Source of the DNA: Terriglobia bacterium | Lineage (GTDB): Bacteria > Pseudomonadota > Alphaproteobacteria > Acetobacterales > Acetobacteraceae | Assembly (NCBI GenBank): GCA_023511585.1 | Contig: JAIMBF010000001.1 | Location: forward strand, 38,821 to 102,820 | Direction: 5' to 3' | DNA length: 64,000 bases | Shown: one piece after another, positions 27,016 through 35,682 of the stretch | How the letters are laid out: every line of letters begins with the position of its first letter | Position numbering within the stretch: the stretch's first letter is position 1 | Program-made: the position numbers and the translations under genes | The notes under the pieces: model-generated | The model's input: only the letters and a program-made list of their open reading frames with translations | The model's database searches: none | What the model was told of the DNA's origin: nothing

Positions 27016-27537
27016 ATGACATCGCGTCAGGAAGAATCACTGCAAGACACAATACCGTTCGGCAATCTTCGTAAACCGACCGCATCCGGCATTGCGCAAT
27101 ATGAAAATTTCGGCGCGATAGCAGGAATGCCGCAAGAAAACGAAATTCTCGCTTTCAGCATTGTCACTTCCCAATTGGCCGCCGCAAATTCGGAACAAGA
27201 ACGCATCCGCGCGCTGCATCGCAATACCAAACTTTGGGCATTTGTCCTGCAAGATATCGCGCTCAGCTCCAACAAATTGCCGGAAAATTTGAAAAAAGAA
27301 ATCGCTCGGCTCGGCGCTTGGGCCATGCGCTACAGCACCAATGCCATCGCGCAACGCCTTCCCCTTGAGCCGCTGATTGCGGTCAACCGCAATATTATTG
27401 ACGGGCTGAGAGACCAACTCGCACGTTTGCAGAATCTCCCGAAATCCGATTCGACTCCAAAACACACTGCCAACACGCCTCAAGCGAGCGGCCCGGAGCA
27501 TCACCATCAAGGGCTTGTGCGGCCGGTCATCGCATAA
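27016..27537 (+). CDS. flaF: flagellar biosynthesis regulator FlaF, with extended tails
   Basis: FlaF promotes flagellin synthesis and secretion, opposing FlbT. The family core spans about residues 40-130 (NEILAFSIVTSQLAAANS, ERIRALHRNTKLWAFVLQDI, LGAWAMRYSTNAI). At 173 residues it is longer than usual FlaF (about 115-130). The extra sequence is a polar N-terminal arm of about 35 residues and a Pro/Thr/His-rich C-terminal tail of about 35, including EHHHQG. The start ATG at 27016 has AAGGAA about 13 bases upstream, a loose fit. An internal start would shorten the arm, but no better site was seen. Confidence 0.88.
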   Translation: MTSRQEESLQDTIPFGNLRKPTASGIAQYENFGAIAGMPQENEILAFSIVTSQLAAANSEQERIRALHRNTKLWAFVLQDIALSSNKLPENLKKEIARLGAWAMRYSTNAIAQRLPLEPLIAVNRNIIDGLRDQLARLQNLPKSDSTPKHTANTPQASGPEHHHQGLVRPVIA

Positions 27538-27677
27538 TCCGCCACACGTTCCAGATCGGCCGGCCTGAAACAATCACGCTTGGCACACACTTCAACGCAG
27601 CGACAAGGCCGGCAAAAATGCGCCCCAAACGCGCAACCGCCTTGGCAGCCGCGCGCTTGGCAACAGGCTTCAGTCAA
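27507..27677 (-). CDS. putative Cys-rich small protein (56 codons)
   Basis: A minus-strand frame from TTG 27677, overlapping the amidase stop, to a TGA at 27507. It encodes nine Cys in about 35 residues: ACCQARGCQGGC, then FCRPCRCVEVCAKRDC, ending in an ordinary-looking helix RPADLERVADYAM. Such density suggests a zinc or Fe-S binding micro-protein. The frame stays open upstream inside the amidase gene, the TTG lacks a good ribosome binding site, and its last 31 bp overlap the convergent flaF end. It may be real or chance; I do not recognise a family. Confidence 0.35.
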   Translation of the reverse strand: MTEACCQARGCQGGCAFGAHFCRPCRCVEVCAKRDCFRPADLERVADYAMTGRTSP

Positions 27678-29163
27678 AACCCAAAAAGCCGGGCGCTTCC
27701 GCAATCGGCTGCGCCGCGCGCAGCGCCGCGAGATCCGGCACCGGGCGCGTCGTGCGCGCATCCCCGGCCAGCGCCGCTTCCAACGCCGCCGCCACCGCCA
27801 GCACCAACGCATCGCCGCCTCGCGGCCCGACAATCTGCAACCCGAACGGCATGCCGTGCCGGTCCCGCCCCACCGGCAAGGAAAGCGCCGGATGGCCTAC
27901 CAAACTCACGGCATAGGCGAGGGCGAGCCAATGGAAATATGTCTTGGTCGCTTTGCCGTCGATTTCGCGCGGGTAAAGCTCCCGCCAGGAGCGGGGGCTG
28001 ATGGTAATGGCGGGGGACAAAAGAATGTCGAAGCGCTCGAAGAAAGCTTGCCAGCGCCGATAAATCACGGTCTGCATGGCCTCCGCGCGAGCAATCTGCT
28101 CCGCCGTGAGCGAAAGACCCTCTTCCACATTGGCGCGCACATTGGGCCCCACCAGATCCGGGTGCGCGCGCACGCGTTCGGCATGGGCGGCAACGAAGGC
28201 GACCGCGCGCAAGGTCCCGAATGTTTCATCGGTACCGGAACAATCCGGGTGCGTTTCCTCCACATGGCCGAACAGCCCGCGGAATAACGCTGTTTTTTCC
28301 GCAAACACCTCGGCAATCTGGCGCTCCGTAGGTGCAAAGCCGAAATCGGGCGTCAGCGCCACACGCAGCCCGGCAAGATCCACCGGCGCCGGGAAGGCAA
28401 ACTCCTCCGGTCTCCGCAACCTGCGCCCGTGCACGGTATATGCAAGCGGGTCGGCCGCGTCCTCGCCCGCCATAACGGAAAGCAGCAGGCAAAGGTCCGG
28501 CACCGAGCGCGCCATCGGTCCCAATACCGAAAGCGGCGAATAGCCCAGCACGCGCATCTCGTTCGGAACCACGCCGGGCGAGGGGCGAAAACCCACCACG
28601 CCGCAAAACGCCGCCGGGTTGCGAAGGCTCCCGCCCATGTCGGACCCGGTGGCCAAGGGTACCATGCCGCACGCCAGCGCCACGGCAGAGCCTCCGGAAG
28701 AACCAGCCGCCGATTTCTGCGGATCAAACGGGTTACCGGTGGCGCCGTAGACCGCGTTGCGTGTATTTGCGCCCGCCCCCCATTCGGGGGTGTTGGTTTT
28801 GCCGAGAACGATGCCGCCGGCGGCGCGAATGGCAGCCACCGCACGCTGATCGGCCTTCGGCACGTAATCGCGATAGAGCGGGCTGCCGTAAGTCGTACGC
28901 AACCCGGCCGTATCTTCCAAATCTTTCACCCCGATCGGCAAGCCGTGCAGAGCGCCAAGCGCCTCCCCGCGCATCACTGCTTGCTCGGCCGCTCGGGCGG
29001 CGGCCCGGGCCCGCTCGAAATCGCGCGCCACCACGGCATTCACGGCATGGTCCACCGCCTCGATCCGCGCGATACAGCTTTCCACCAACTCCACCGGCGA
29101 AAGCGCTTTGCGCCCGATCAAGGCACGCGCCGTAACGGCCGGAAGATCGCAAGCCTCTGTCAT
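27670..29163 (-). CDS. amidase signature family hydrolase
   Basis: This 497-residue amidase has the Ser-cisSer-Lys triad: Lys in LPIGVKDLEDTAG (about residue 80), the cis-Ser in the AAGSSGGSAVALA loop and the nucleophilic Ser in GSDMGGSLRNPAAF. The family hydrolyses amide bonds of small molecules; the substrate cannot be read from sequence. Its ATG at 29163 lies 3 bp after the stop of the gamma-glutamyltransferase gene, so the two are coupled and may act on the same class of gamma-glutamyl or amide compounds. Confidence 0.9.
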   Translation of the reverse strand: MTEACDLPAVTARALIGRKALSPVELVESCIARIEAVDHAVNAVVARDFERARAAARAAEQAVMRGEALGALHGLPIGVKDLEDTAGLRTTYGSPLYRDYVPKADQRAVAAIRAAGGIVLGKTNTPEWGAGANTRNAVYGATGNPFDPQKSAAGSSGGSAVALACGMVPLATGSDMGGSLRNPAAFCGVVGFRPSPGVVPNEMRVLGYSPLSVLGPMARSVPDLCLLLSVMAGEDAADPLAYTVHGRRLRRPEEFAFPAPVDLAGLRVALTPDFGFAPTERQIAEVFAEKTALFRGLFGHVEETHPDCSGTDETFGTLRAVAFVAAHAERVRAHPDLVGPNVRANVEEGLSLTAEQIARAEAMQTVIYRRWQAFFERFDILLSPAITISPRSWRELYPREIDGKATKTYFHWLALAYAVSLVGHPALSLPVGRDRHGMPFGLQIVGPRGGDALVLAVAAALEAALAGDARTTRPVPDLAALRAAQPIAEAPGFLGFD

Positions 29164-29166
29164 TGC

Positions 29167-30765
29167 TCAGTACCCCGCTGCCATGCCGTCTTTGCGCGGG
29201 TCTGAAGCGCCGATCAGGCAGCCCCGCGCGCGGTCAATGAAAATCGCTTGCCCGCCGCCGAGCGGACGGTCCGCAATGGCGAGCTCGTGGCCGAGCCGGG
29301 CTAATCCGGATGCGAGTTCGCCGGGAATTCCGCGCTCGATCTCCACGCGGCCTTGCAACGGCAAGACGCGCGGAAGATCCAGCGCCTCCTGCAAATCCAG
29401 CCCGAATTCCAGAAAATTGGTGAGAAACCAGGATTGGCCCATCGGTTGGTAATGCCCCCCCATGACGCCGAAGGGCATCACCACTTGTCCTTTCTCGGTC
29501 AGCACTCCGGGAATGATTGTGTGCATCGGCCGTTTCCGAGGCGCAATCGCGTTCGGGTGCCCGCGCTCCAGCCGGAAAGAAAAGCCGCGATTGTGCAGCA
29601 TCACCCCTGAACGTTCGGCCAAGATGCCGGAACCGAAGGAGTGGAAGAGCGAATTGATAAAGCTGCACGCATTCCCGTCACGGTCCACCACGCAGAGATA
29701 GACCGTATCGCGATGGCGCGGCAGCTCGGCTTCGCCCGGCGGCGGCAGCGCCGAGGCGGCACGCTCGTCGGAAATCAAGCGCCTGAGCCCCGCGAGATAA
29801 GCGGGATCCAAAAGCCGCGCCACGGGCACCTCAACCTGCGCCGGATCGGCCAGAAAAGCGTCGCGGTCCCGATACACCAGCCGCGCGGCCTCGATATGCC
29901 GATGCACGCGCGTGAGACCGAGCGGCCCGCCGGGCGGCGTCTCAAATCCGCCCAGAATGCCAAGCAGCATCAGCACCAACAGGCCCGAGCCGTTCGGCGG
30001 ACACTCCCAAACCTCATAACCCCGCCAGCTTGTGTGGATCGGACGCACAAATTCGGCCGCGTGCAGCCCGGCGGCGAAATCTTCCTCGGTATGCAGCCCG
30101 CCGCGGGCGCGGAGCGTCGCCACCATCTCGGCGGCAATCGGCCCTTCATAGAAGGCTTTCGCCCCGTCGCGGGCGATGGCGCGCAGCGTATTGGCCAAGG
30201 CCGGCTGGCGGAAACGATCACCCGGCGCGGGCGCCCGACCGTTCGGCAAGAACGCATGCGCTCCGGTTGAGCGGAGCTTCTCGGCCACTTCCTCCCAGTC
30301 GTACGCCACCCTGGGATGCACCGGAAACCCCTCCTCGGCGTACCGGATGGCCGGCTGCAGCAGCTCGTCCAAGCCCTTGCGGCCGTGTGCCCGGAGCAAT
30401 GTCTCCCACGCCGAGATCGCACCGGGAACGGTCACCGTGTGCGGGGAAGTTACGTCAAGAGCCGAGATGCCGAGGCGCTCGAACTGCTCCAGACTGGCCG
30501 CCGCCGGCGCGCGGCCGGAACCGTTCAGGGCCACGACCTCCCCGCTTTTCGCCGGTGCATAAAGGCAGAAGCAATCGCCGCCGATCCCGGTCGATTGCGG
30601 CTCGATCACGGCAAGCACCGCGGCTGCCGCCACTGCGGCATCCAAGGCATTTCCGCCGGCCCGCAGCACATCCAGCGCAACCAGCGTGGCCGCGGGCATG
30701 GACGTTGCCGCCATGGCCTCGTTGGCATAAACCGGGCTGCGGCCAGGTAAGTGGAAATCACGCAT
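29167..30765 (-). CDS. gamma-glutamyltransferase family protein
   Basis: A 532-residue Ntn-hydrolase of the GGT family, which self-cleaves and then transfers or hydrolyses gamma-glutamyl groups. The N-terminal LDVLRAGGNALDAAVAAAAV and the EPQSTGIGGDCFCLY block are typical. The nucleophile is probably Thr354 in RDTVYLCVVDRDGNACSFIN. No clear signal peptide is present at the chosen ATG (30765, GGGGAG upstream), whereas E. coli GGT is periplasmic. This resembles the cytosolic or less characterised GGT-like group found beside catabolic genes. It is coupled to the downstream amidase. Confidence 0.9.
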   Translation of the reverse strand: MRDFHLPGRSPVYANEAMAATSMPAATLVALDVLRAGGNALDAAVAAAAVLAVIEPQSTGIGGDCFCLYAPAKSGEVVALNGSGRAPAAASLEQFERLGISALDVTSPHTVTVPGAISAWETLLRAHGRKGLDELLQPAIRYAEEGFPVHPRVAYDWEEVAEKLRSTGAHAFLPNGRAPAPGDRFRQPALANTLRAIARDGAKAFYEGPIAAEMVATLRARGGLHTEEDFAAGLHAAEFVRPIHTSWRGYEVWECPPNGSGLLVLMLLGILGGFETPPGGPLGLTRVHRHIEAARLVYRDRDAFLADPAQVEVPVARLLDPAYLAGLRRLISDERAASALPPPGEAELPRHRDTVYLCVVDRDGNACSFINSLFHSFGSGILAERSGVMLHNRGFSFRLERGHPNAIAPRKRPMHTIIPGVLTEKGQVVMPFGVMGGHYQPMGQSWFLTNFLEFGLDLQEALDLPRVLPLQGRVEIERGIPGELASGLARLGHELAIADRPLGGGQAIFIDRARGCLIGASDPRKDGMAAGY

Positions 30766-30822
30766 CAACAAGGCTCCCCTACCGCCGAGTTTCGGATTTG
30801 CCCGGCCCGGCGCACCCGCACT

Positions 30823-31743
30823 CTAGACCGGATCCCAGGCAAACACATCCCCGCTCCGATCAAGCGGCACGAACGCTTCGCGTAAAGCCGGCAACGCATG
30901 TTCCGCAATCCGCTCGGGCGTCCAGCCCTCGCTGTGATGAATACCGCGCACGGGACGGCTTTGGCTCATCAGGAAAATTTCGTTGTGGCGGGTGGCGAAA
31001 ATCTGCCCCGTCACCTCCCGTGCGGCATCGGACGCCAAAAACACTGCCATCGGCGCGTTTTTATCGGGGGTCATTTGCTGTAGCTTCGCCACGCGGGCCT
31101 TCTGCTCTTCCGTCTCGGCCGGAATGGAGCTGGTCATGCGGCTCCAGGCAAATGGAGCGATGCAATTCGAGCGCACATTGTAGCGCTTCATATCCAGCGC
31201 GATGGATTTGGAAAGGGCGGTAATCCCAAGTTTTGCCGCCGCGTAATTCGCCTGGCCGAAATTGCCGATCAACCCCGAGGTGCTCGTCATATGCACATAG
31301 GCGCCGCTTTCCTGGCGGCGGAAATGCTCGGCGGCGGCACGGCTGACAAAAAAGCTTCCGTTCAGATGCACATTGATCACCGCCAGCCAATCCTCCGGCG
31401 ACATTTTGTGAAAAATCGCATCCCGAAGAATGCCGGCGTTGTTCACCACAATGTCGATCCGCCCGAAGGCATCGAGCGCGGTGGCGATGATGCGCTGGGC
31501 AGAGGTCCAGTCCGCCACCGAATCGGTGTTGATCACCGCCTCGCCGCCGCGCTGCACGATAATTCCCCGCGTCTGCTCAGCCGGCGTGGCAGACGCCCCC
31601 TCGCCGGCGAGCGAGGCGCCCACGTCGTTGATCACCACTTTCGCGCCCGCCAACGCCATGGCGATCGCGATTTCTCGGCCAATGCCGCCGCCGGCCCCGG
31701 TCACGACCGCGACTTTGCCTTCCAGCATCGCTTGCCCTGCCAT
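30823..31743 (-). CDS. short-chain dehydrogenase/reductase
   Basis: A 306-residue SDR. The NAD(P)-binding VVTGAGGGIGREIAIAMA is near residue 13, NNAGI follows at about 100, and the active-site Ser and YxxxK lie in TSTSGLIGNFGQANYAAAK. The layout (long loop with NDVGASLAGEGAS and the C-terminal segment) resembles the hydroxyacyl-CoA dehydrogenase unit of multifunctional enzymes (HSD17B4-like), so an acyl-CoA substrate is plausible. It is 58 bp upstream of ggt on the same strand and may share its transcript. Confidence 0.88.
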   Translation of the reverse strand: MAGQAMLEGKVAVVTGAGGGIGREIAIAMALAGAKVVINDVGASLAGEGASATPAEQTRGIIVQRGGEAVINTDSVADWTSAQRIIATALDAFGRIDIVVNNAGILRDAIFHKMSPEDWLAVINVHLNGSFFVSRAAAEHFRRQESGAYVHMTSTSGLIGNFGQANYAAAKLGITALSKSIALDMKRYNVRSNCIAPFAWSRMTSSIPAETEEQKARVAKLQQMTPDKNAPMAVFLASDAAREVTGQIFATRHNEIFLMSQSRPVRGIHHSEGWTPERIAEHALPALREAFVPLDRSGDVFAWDPV

Positions 31744-31839
31744 CTCCGTCTCCGTTCACCGTGGATTCTCAGAAAGAAAACAGGCTGGCGAAGCGGAACG
31801 GATCTGGCAAGGGCACCTTCCGGCTTCTCAGGACCGAGC

Positions 31840-32628
31840 TCAGTGTGAAAGCAGGTGATTGCGGTCTCCGAGCAGCGCTGCCAGCACGGGCTCGATGGCC
31901 GCGGCCATCCGAGCCTGGCCTTCGGCGGATGGGTGCAACGCGGGCCGCGGCGGCTTGAGCTCAGGATCAAGATAAAGGCTTTCCGCAACTCGCCCATCGC
32001 GCAGGAAGACGGCGCTGAGATCGACAAACTTCACGGCCGAGTCGTGCGCGTAGACTTGGCCGAGAGCGGCGTTGACTTGGGCGCGCTTTCGCTCGACCGC
32101 CTCGCCCCGCCCGCTCGGAAGAATTCCGAGCAGCAGAATCTTGGTTCTCGGCAGGCGCTTGCGCAGAGCCTCCACATCGGCGCGGATGCCGGCCAGCGTA
32201 TCCTCGGCGGACCAATGGAGCCGTCCGAAATTGTTGGCCCCGATCAGCACGACAGCCACCTTAGGCGCGATCCCCTCCGCCTCTCCGTGCTCGATCCGCC
32301 AGAGCAAATTGGCGGTGGTATCGCCTGTAAACCCGAGGTTCACGGCATGCCGATCCCCATAAAAGCGGCGCCAGATCGGGGCATAATCGGCAGCGGGGTC
32401 GGTGCTGGAGCGCTCGTAATTCTGGGTGATGGAATCGCCGTAAAACACCAGCTCCGGCTTCTCATTGCGGAGCTCCGCCGCTTTTGCGGCAAAGCGCGCG
32501 CGCCACCACGGCAGGTCAAGCCGGGCGATGGGCGTGGCCGCAAGCACCACGCGGGGCCTTTCCGCCCAAGCCGAAGAAAGCCCAAGCCCCAAGGCCAAGA
32601 GCAGAAAAAGTCCCGCGCGGCCGATCAT
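31840..32628 (-). CDS. SGNH/GDSL-type secreted hydrolase
   Basis: This 262-residue protein has a signal peptide (AGLFLLLALGLGLSSAWA, about residues 5-22). Block I is LVFYGDSITQNYE with the nucleophilic Ser, block II GFTGDTT, block III VVLIGANNF and block V LHPSAEGQARM with the catalytic Asp/His pair region. These are the four SGNH marks of periplasmic esterases and acylhydrolases. The start at 32628 is 4 bp after the uppP stop, implying coupling. The substrate is unknown; deacylation of a surface glycan would fit the uppP link. Confidence 0.85.
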   Translation of the reverse strand: MIGRAGLFLLLALGLGLSSAWAERPRVVLAATPIARLDLPWWRARFAAKAAELRNEKPELVFYGDSITQNYERSSTDPAADYAPIWRRFYGDRHAVNLGFTGDTTANLLWRIEHGEAEGIAPKVAVVLIGANNFGRLHWSAEDTLAGIRADVEALRKRLPRTKILLLGILPSGRGEAVERKRAQVNAALGQVYAHDSAVKFVDLSAVFLRDGRVAESLYLDPELKPPRPALHPSAEGQARMAAAIEPVLAALLGDRNHLLSH

Positions 32629-32632
32629 CGGA

Positions 32633-33466
32633 TCATCGAAGCCCCAAATAAAGCGCGGACGCGAGCCCGACGCCGATGCAGTAATAGGCAAACGGGTTCA
32701 GCGCCCATTCGTCATGGCGGCGGAAATAGCGCATCAGGAAGGCGGCTGCGGCAATGGCAGTGGCGCCCGCGGCCAGGGCGGCAAAAGCGGCAAGTTGAAA
32801 GACCCCCGGCGCCACCTCGGCTTTCAGCAGCTTCGGCACCTCAAGGGTGGTTGCAGCCAAAATAATCGGGGTTGCGATCAAAAAGGAAAAATGCGCCGAG
32901 CCTTCATGGTCGATCCCGCGCAGCAGTCCGCCCACGATGGTCGCCCCCGAGCGCGAAATACCGGGAATCAGCGCCGTGCATTGCCAGAGCCCGATGCAGA
33001 GCGCATCAACGGCGGTCAAATCCGCCAGCGGCCGGTGCGTATGCGCGCGCAGCCGCTCGCCGAACAGCAAGAGCGCGCCGTTCAAAACCAGCACAATCGC
33101 CGCCGTCGGCGCCGATGCAAACAAACCTCGCAGCCACTTTTCCAGAAGAAACCCGGCAATAATGGCCGGAATGGTCGCCACCACGATCAGGGCAAAAAGG
33201 CGGCGGCTTGCCCGCACGTCATCGGCTTCGGCCAATCCCAACACGCCTTGCGCCAAGCCCAGCCAATCGCGCCAGAAATAGAGAATCAACGCGCTCGCCG
33301 TGCCGAGGTGCAGCATCACCAGAAACGGCAAAAAAGCAGGATCGTGTTGATCCAGATGCCAGCCCAGCACGGCCGGCAACACCACGGCATGGCCGAGGCT
33401 GCTGACCGGAAACAATTCGGTCGCACCCTGCAGAACGGCGATTCCGAAAGCCTCGAGTGCTCCCAT
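32633..33466 (-). CDS. uppP: undecaprenyl-diphosphatase
   Basis: This inner-membrane BacA family enzyme of about 277 residues recycles undecaprenyl diphosphate to the monophosphate carrier. Both diagnostic stretches are present: AVLQGATELFPVSSLGHAVV near the N-terminus and ALIPGISRSGATIVGGLLRG in the second half. Several hydrophobic helices fill the rest. The ATG at 33466 (AGGAG about 10 bases upstream) was chosen; one at 33487 is also possible, and longer readings enter the divergent lysR promoter region. Confidence 0.94.
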   Translation of the reverse strand: MGALEAFGIAVLQGATELFPVSSLGHAVVLPAVLGWHLDQHDPAFLPFLVMLHLGTASALILYFWRDWLGLAQGVLGLAEADDVRASRRLFALIVVATIPAIIAGFLLEKWLRGLFASAPTAAIVLVLNGALLLFGERLRAHTHRPLADLTAVDALCIGLWQCTALIPGISRSGATIVGGLLRGIDHEGSAHFSFLIATPIILAATTLEVPKLLKAEVAPGVFQLAAFAALAAGATAIAAAAFLMRYFRRHDEWALNPFAYYCIGVGLASALYLGLR

Positions 33467-33579
33467 GCAGCGCGCATCTCCTGTCATGAAAAGGTCCGGG
33501 TTCTTTGCCGAAACGTGCGGGCTTGGCAAGCCTGCATAAGGCCTTGATAAAGGCTTTTCGTCTTTCAGGTCGAACGGGC

Positions 33580-34506
33580 ATGACACTCGAACAATTGCGC
33601 ATTTTTGTGGCCGTAGCCGAGCGCGAGCACGTCACCCGCGCCGCCGAGGCGTTGCACCTTACGCAGTCGGCGGTCAGCGCCGCCATTCAGGCGTTGGAAC
33701 GGCGCCACGATACCCGCCTTTTTGATCGTGTCGGGCGCAATGTGGTGCTCACCGAAGCTGGGCGCGTCTTTCTTGCCGAAGCGCGCGCCGTGCTTGCCCG
33801 GGCCGAAGCCGCCGAGCTTGCGCTGGCGGAGCTTGCCGGCCTCAAGCGAGGGCGGCTGTTGGTGCAAGCAAGCCAGACGATTGCGGCGTATTGGCTTCCT
33901 CAGCATCTGGTGCGGTTTCGCCAGTCCTGGCCGGGTGTGGAACTTCGGGTGCGGGTGGGCAACACCGCCGCGGTGGCCCGCGCGGTGGCGGCGGGCGAGG
34001 TCGAGCTCGGTTTTGTCGAGGGTTCGGTGGATGACACCTTGCTCCGCACCATTCCGCTGACCAGCGACCGGCTTTTGCTGGTGGCCGCGCCGAGCCACCC
34101 TTGGGCGGGGCGCGAGAGTCTCGGCGTGCAAGAGCTCGCCGAAGCGGCCTGGGTGATGCGCGAGCCCGGCTCCGGCACGCGTTCCGAGCTGGAAGAAGCC
34201 TTGCAAAAAGCTGGCCTCGCGCCTGCCGCCCTCACCGTGGTGCTCGAGCTTCCCGCCAATGAAGCGGTGCGGCGTGCGGTGGAGCTCGGTGCGGGGGTGG
34301 CCGCGCTGTCCGAGCATGTTCTGGCCGACAGCCTGGCAAGCGGGCGGCTGGTTCGGCTGCCCTATGCGCTTCCTGCGCGCGCCTACAGCGTAGTGCGACA
34401 CCGCGAGCGCCGGCTCTCGCGCGCCGCTCAGGCACTGCTGGATCTGATTGCCGAGCGGCCGGAGCTGCCGGAGCTTGTGGGCGCCCTCTCGCATAAAGCT
34501 TCGTAA
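33580..34506 (+). CDS. LysR-family transcriptional regulator
   Basis: This 308-residue regulator begins MTLEQLRIFVAVAEREHVTR. The winged helix-turn-helix is at about residues 17-60 (AAEALHLTQSAVSAAIQALE). The effector domain runs from about 90 to 300 with the CbbR/CysB-like periplasmic-binding fold (GELRV-type strands, ELGFVEGSVDD). It is divergent from uppP, 113 bp between the start codons, and could control that operon. The effector is unknown. Its last 79 bp overlap the convergent GT4 gene. Confidence 0.9.
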   Translation: MTLEQLRIFVAVAEREHVTRAAEALHLTQSAVSAAIQALERRHDTRLFDRVGRNVVLTEAGRVFLAEARAVLARAEAAELALAELAGLKRGRLLVQASQTIAAYWLPQHLVRFRQSWPGVELRVRVGNTAAVARAVAAGEVELGFVEGSVDDTLLRTIPLTSDRLLLVAAPSHPWAGRESLGVQELAEAAWVMREPGSGTRSELEEALQKAGLAPAALTVVLELPANEAVRRAVELGAGVAALSEHVLADSLASGRLVRLPYALPARAYSVVRHRERRLSRAAQALLDLIAERPELPELVGALSHKAS

Positions 34507-35639
34507 ACCGAAAGCGTCTGCCGGCAGATAATTTCCGAGGCAAAGCACGTCTCGGCAAGCCGGCGCCCCTCGGCCCCGAACCGAATTCGCATCTCTCTAT
34601 CTTGAATAAGCGTGGCCAGCGCCTCGGCGAGGGCGCGGGCATCGCGCGGGGGAACCAAGAGCCCGTTTACCCCATGGCGCACCGCCTCACGGCAGCCCGG
34701 CACATCGGTGGCCACCACCGCCCGCCCGGCCGCAAGCGCCTCCAGCAGCGCTTTCGGCAGGCCTTCGCGATAGGAAGGAAGGCAGACGATATGGGCGTTT
34801 GCCAAAAGCTCCGGGATGTCGCTGCGGTTGCCGAGCCAGCGCACGGCGCTGTCCGCTTCCATGGCACGGAGTTCGGCTTCGCTCAGTGTGCTGCGGCTTG
34901 CCGGATCCGGCGCCCCGACAAGCCGGAATTCCGCCTTGATCCCTCTCTCGCGAAGAAGCCGTGCGGCAGCGACAAATTCACGCACGCCTTTTTCCGGCAC
35001 CATCCGTGCCACCAAGAGCACTCGAACCGTCCCTTCCGGTTCGGGCAAGGGGCGAAAGCGTTCCAACTCCACCCCCGCGCCGCGGATCAGCACGGTCGAT
35101 TCGGGCTTGACCACGCCGGCGCGAATGAACTCGGCTTGATCGTCCGGATTTTCGAAGATCACGCGCCCCGGAGTGTTGCGAAGGGCAAGGCGCAGCAGCA
35201 GCCGAAGAATAGGGCGCAGCAGCCGCGCCAACGGGGCTTCCGAAGCGAAGACGAAACCCATGCCCACAGGGGCGTTCACAACGCGGCGCACACCCGCCAG
35301 CCGCGCTGCCAGGCTGCCATAAACCACAGGCTTCAAGGCAACATGATGCACGAGATCCGGACGAATGCGCCGATAGGCCGAAAACAGGCGCAGGAGCGTA
35401 GCAAGCTCCGAAAACACCCCCAAAGAGGCGCGCTCAAACGGCACATCGATCACTTCGATACCCTCGGCGCGAAGGCTTTCGGCCGCCTCGCCGGCGCGGG
35501 TCAGCAGCGAGACCTGCCATCCGGCTTTCTGCGCCGCGCGCGCGCGGTTCAGAAAATGCGAGGCAAAAAACCAATCGGCCGCGACGACAAACACCAGCTT
35601 TCCGCGCCGGGAAGGCTGCGCCGGCAAGCTTTGTCCCAA
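34428..35639 (-). CDS. GT4 family glycosyltransferase
   Basis: A protein of about 403 residues with the GT-B fold. The N-terminal domain starts LVFVVAADWFFASHFLNRAR; the C-terminal domain has VLLVARMVPEKGVREFVAAA and the nucleotide-sugar site PSYREGLPKALLEALAAGRA with the E-x7-E motif. It resembles WcaL/PglA-like capsule or O-unit transferases. The start is uncertain: TTG 35639 and GTG 35594 are both in frame, and a longer reading would run into carD. The C-terminal 26 codons overlap the convergent lysR gene. Confidence 0.85.
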   Translation of the reverse strand: MGQSLPAQPSRRGKLVFVVAADWFFASHFLNRARAAQKAGWQVSLLTRAGEAAESLRAEGIEVIDVPFERASLGVFSELATLLRLFSAYRRIRPDLVHHVALKPVVYGSLAARLAGVRRVVNAPVGMGFVFASEAPLARLLRPILRLLLRLALRNTPGRVIFENPDDQAEFIRAGVVKPESTVLIRGAGVELERFRPLPEPEGTVRVLLVARMVPEKGVREFVAAARLLRERGIKAEFRLVGAPDPASRSTLSEAELRAMEADSAVRWLGNRSDIPELLANAHIVCLPSYREGLPKALLEALAAGRAVVATDVPGCREAVRHGVNGLLVPPRDARALAEALATLIQDREMRIRFGAEGRRLAETCFASEIICRQTLSVYEALCERAPTSSGSSGRSAIRSSSA

Positions 35640-35682
35640 GCGGGGGATCGGAATTCTCCGCGCGGGGGGGAACGGGCCGGCT

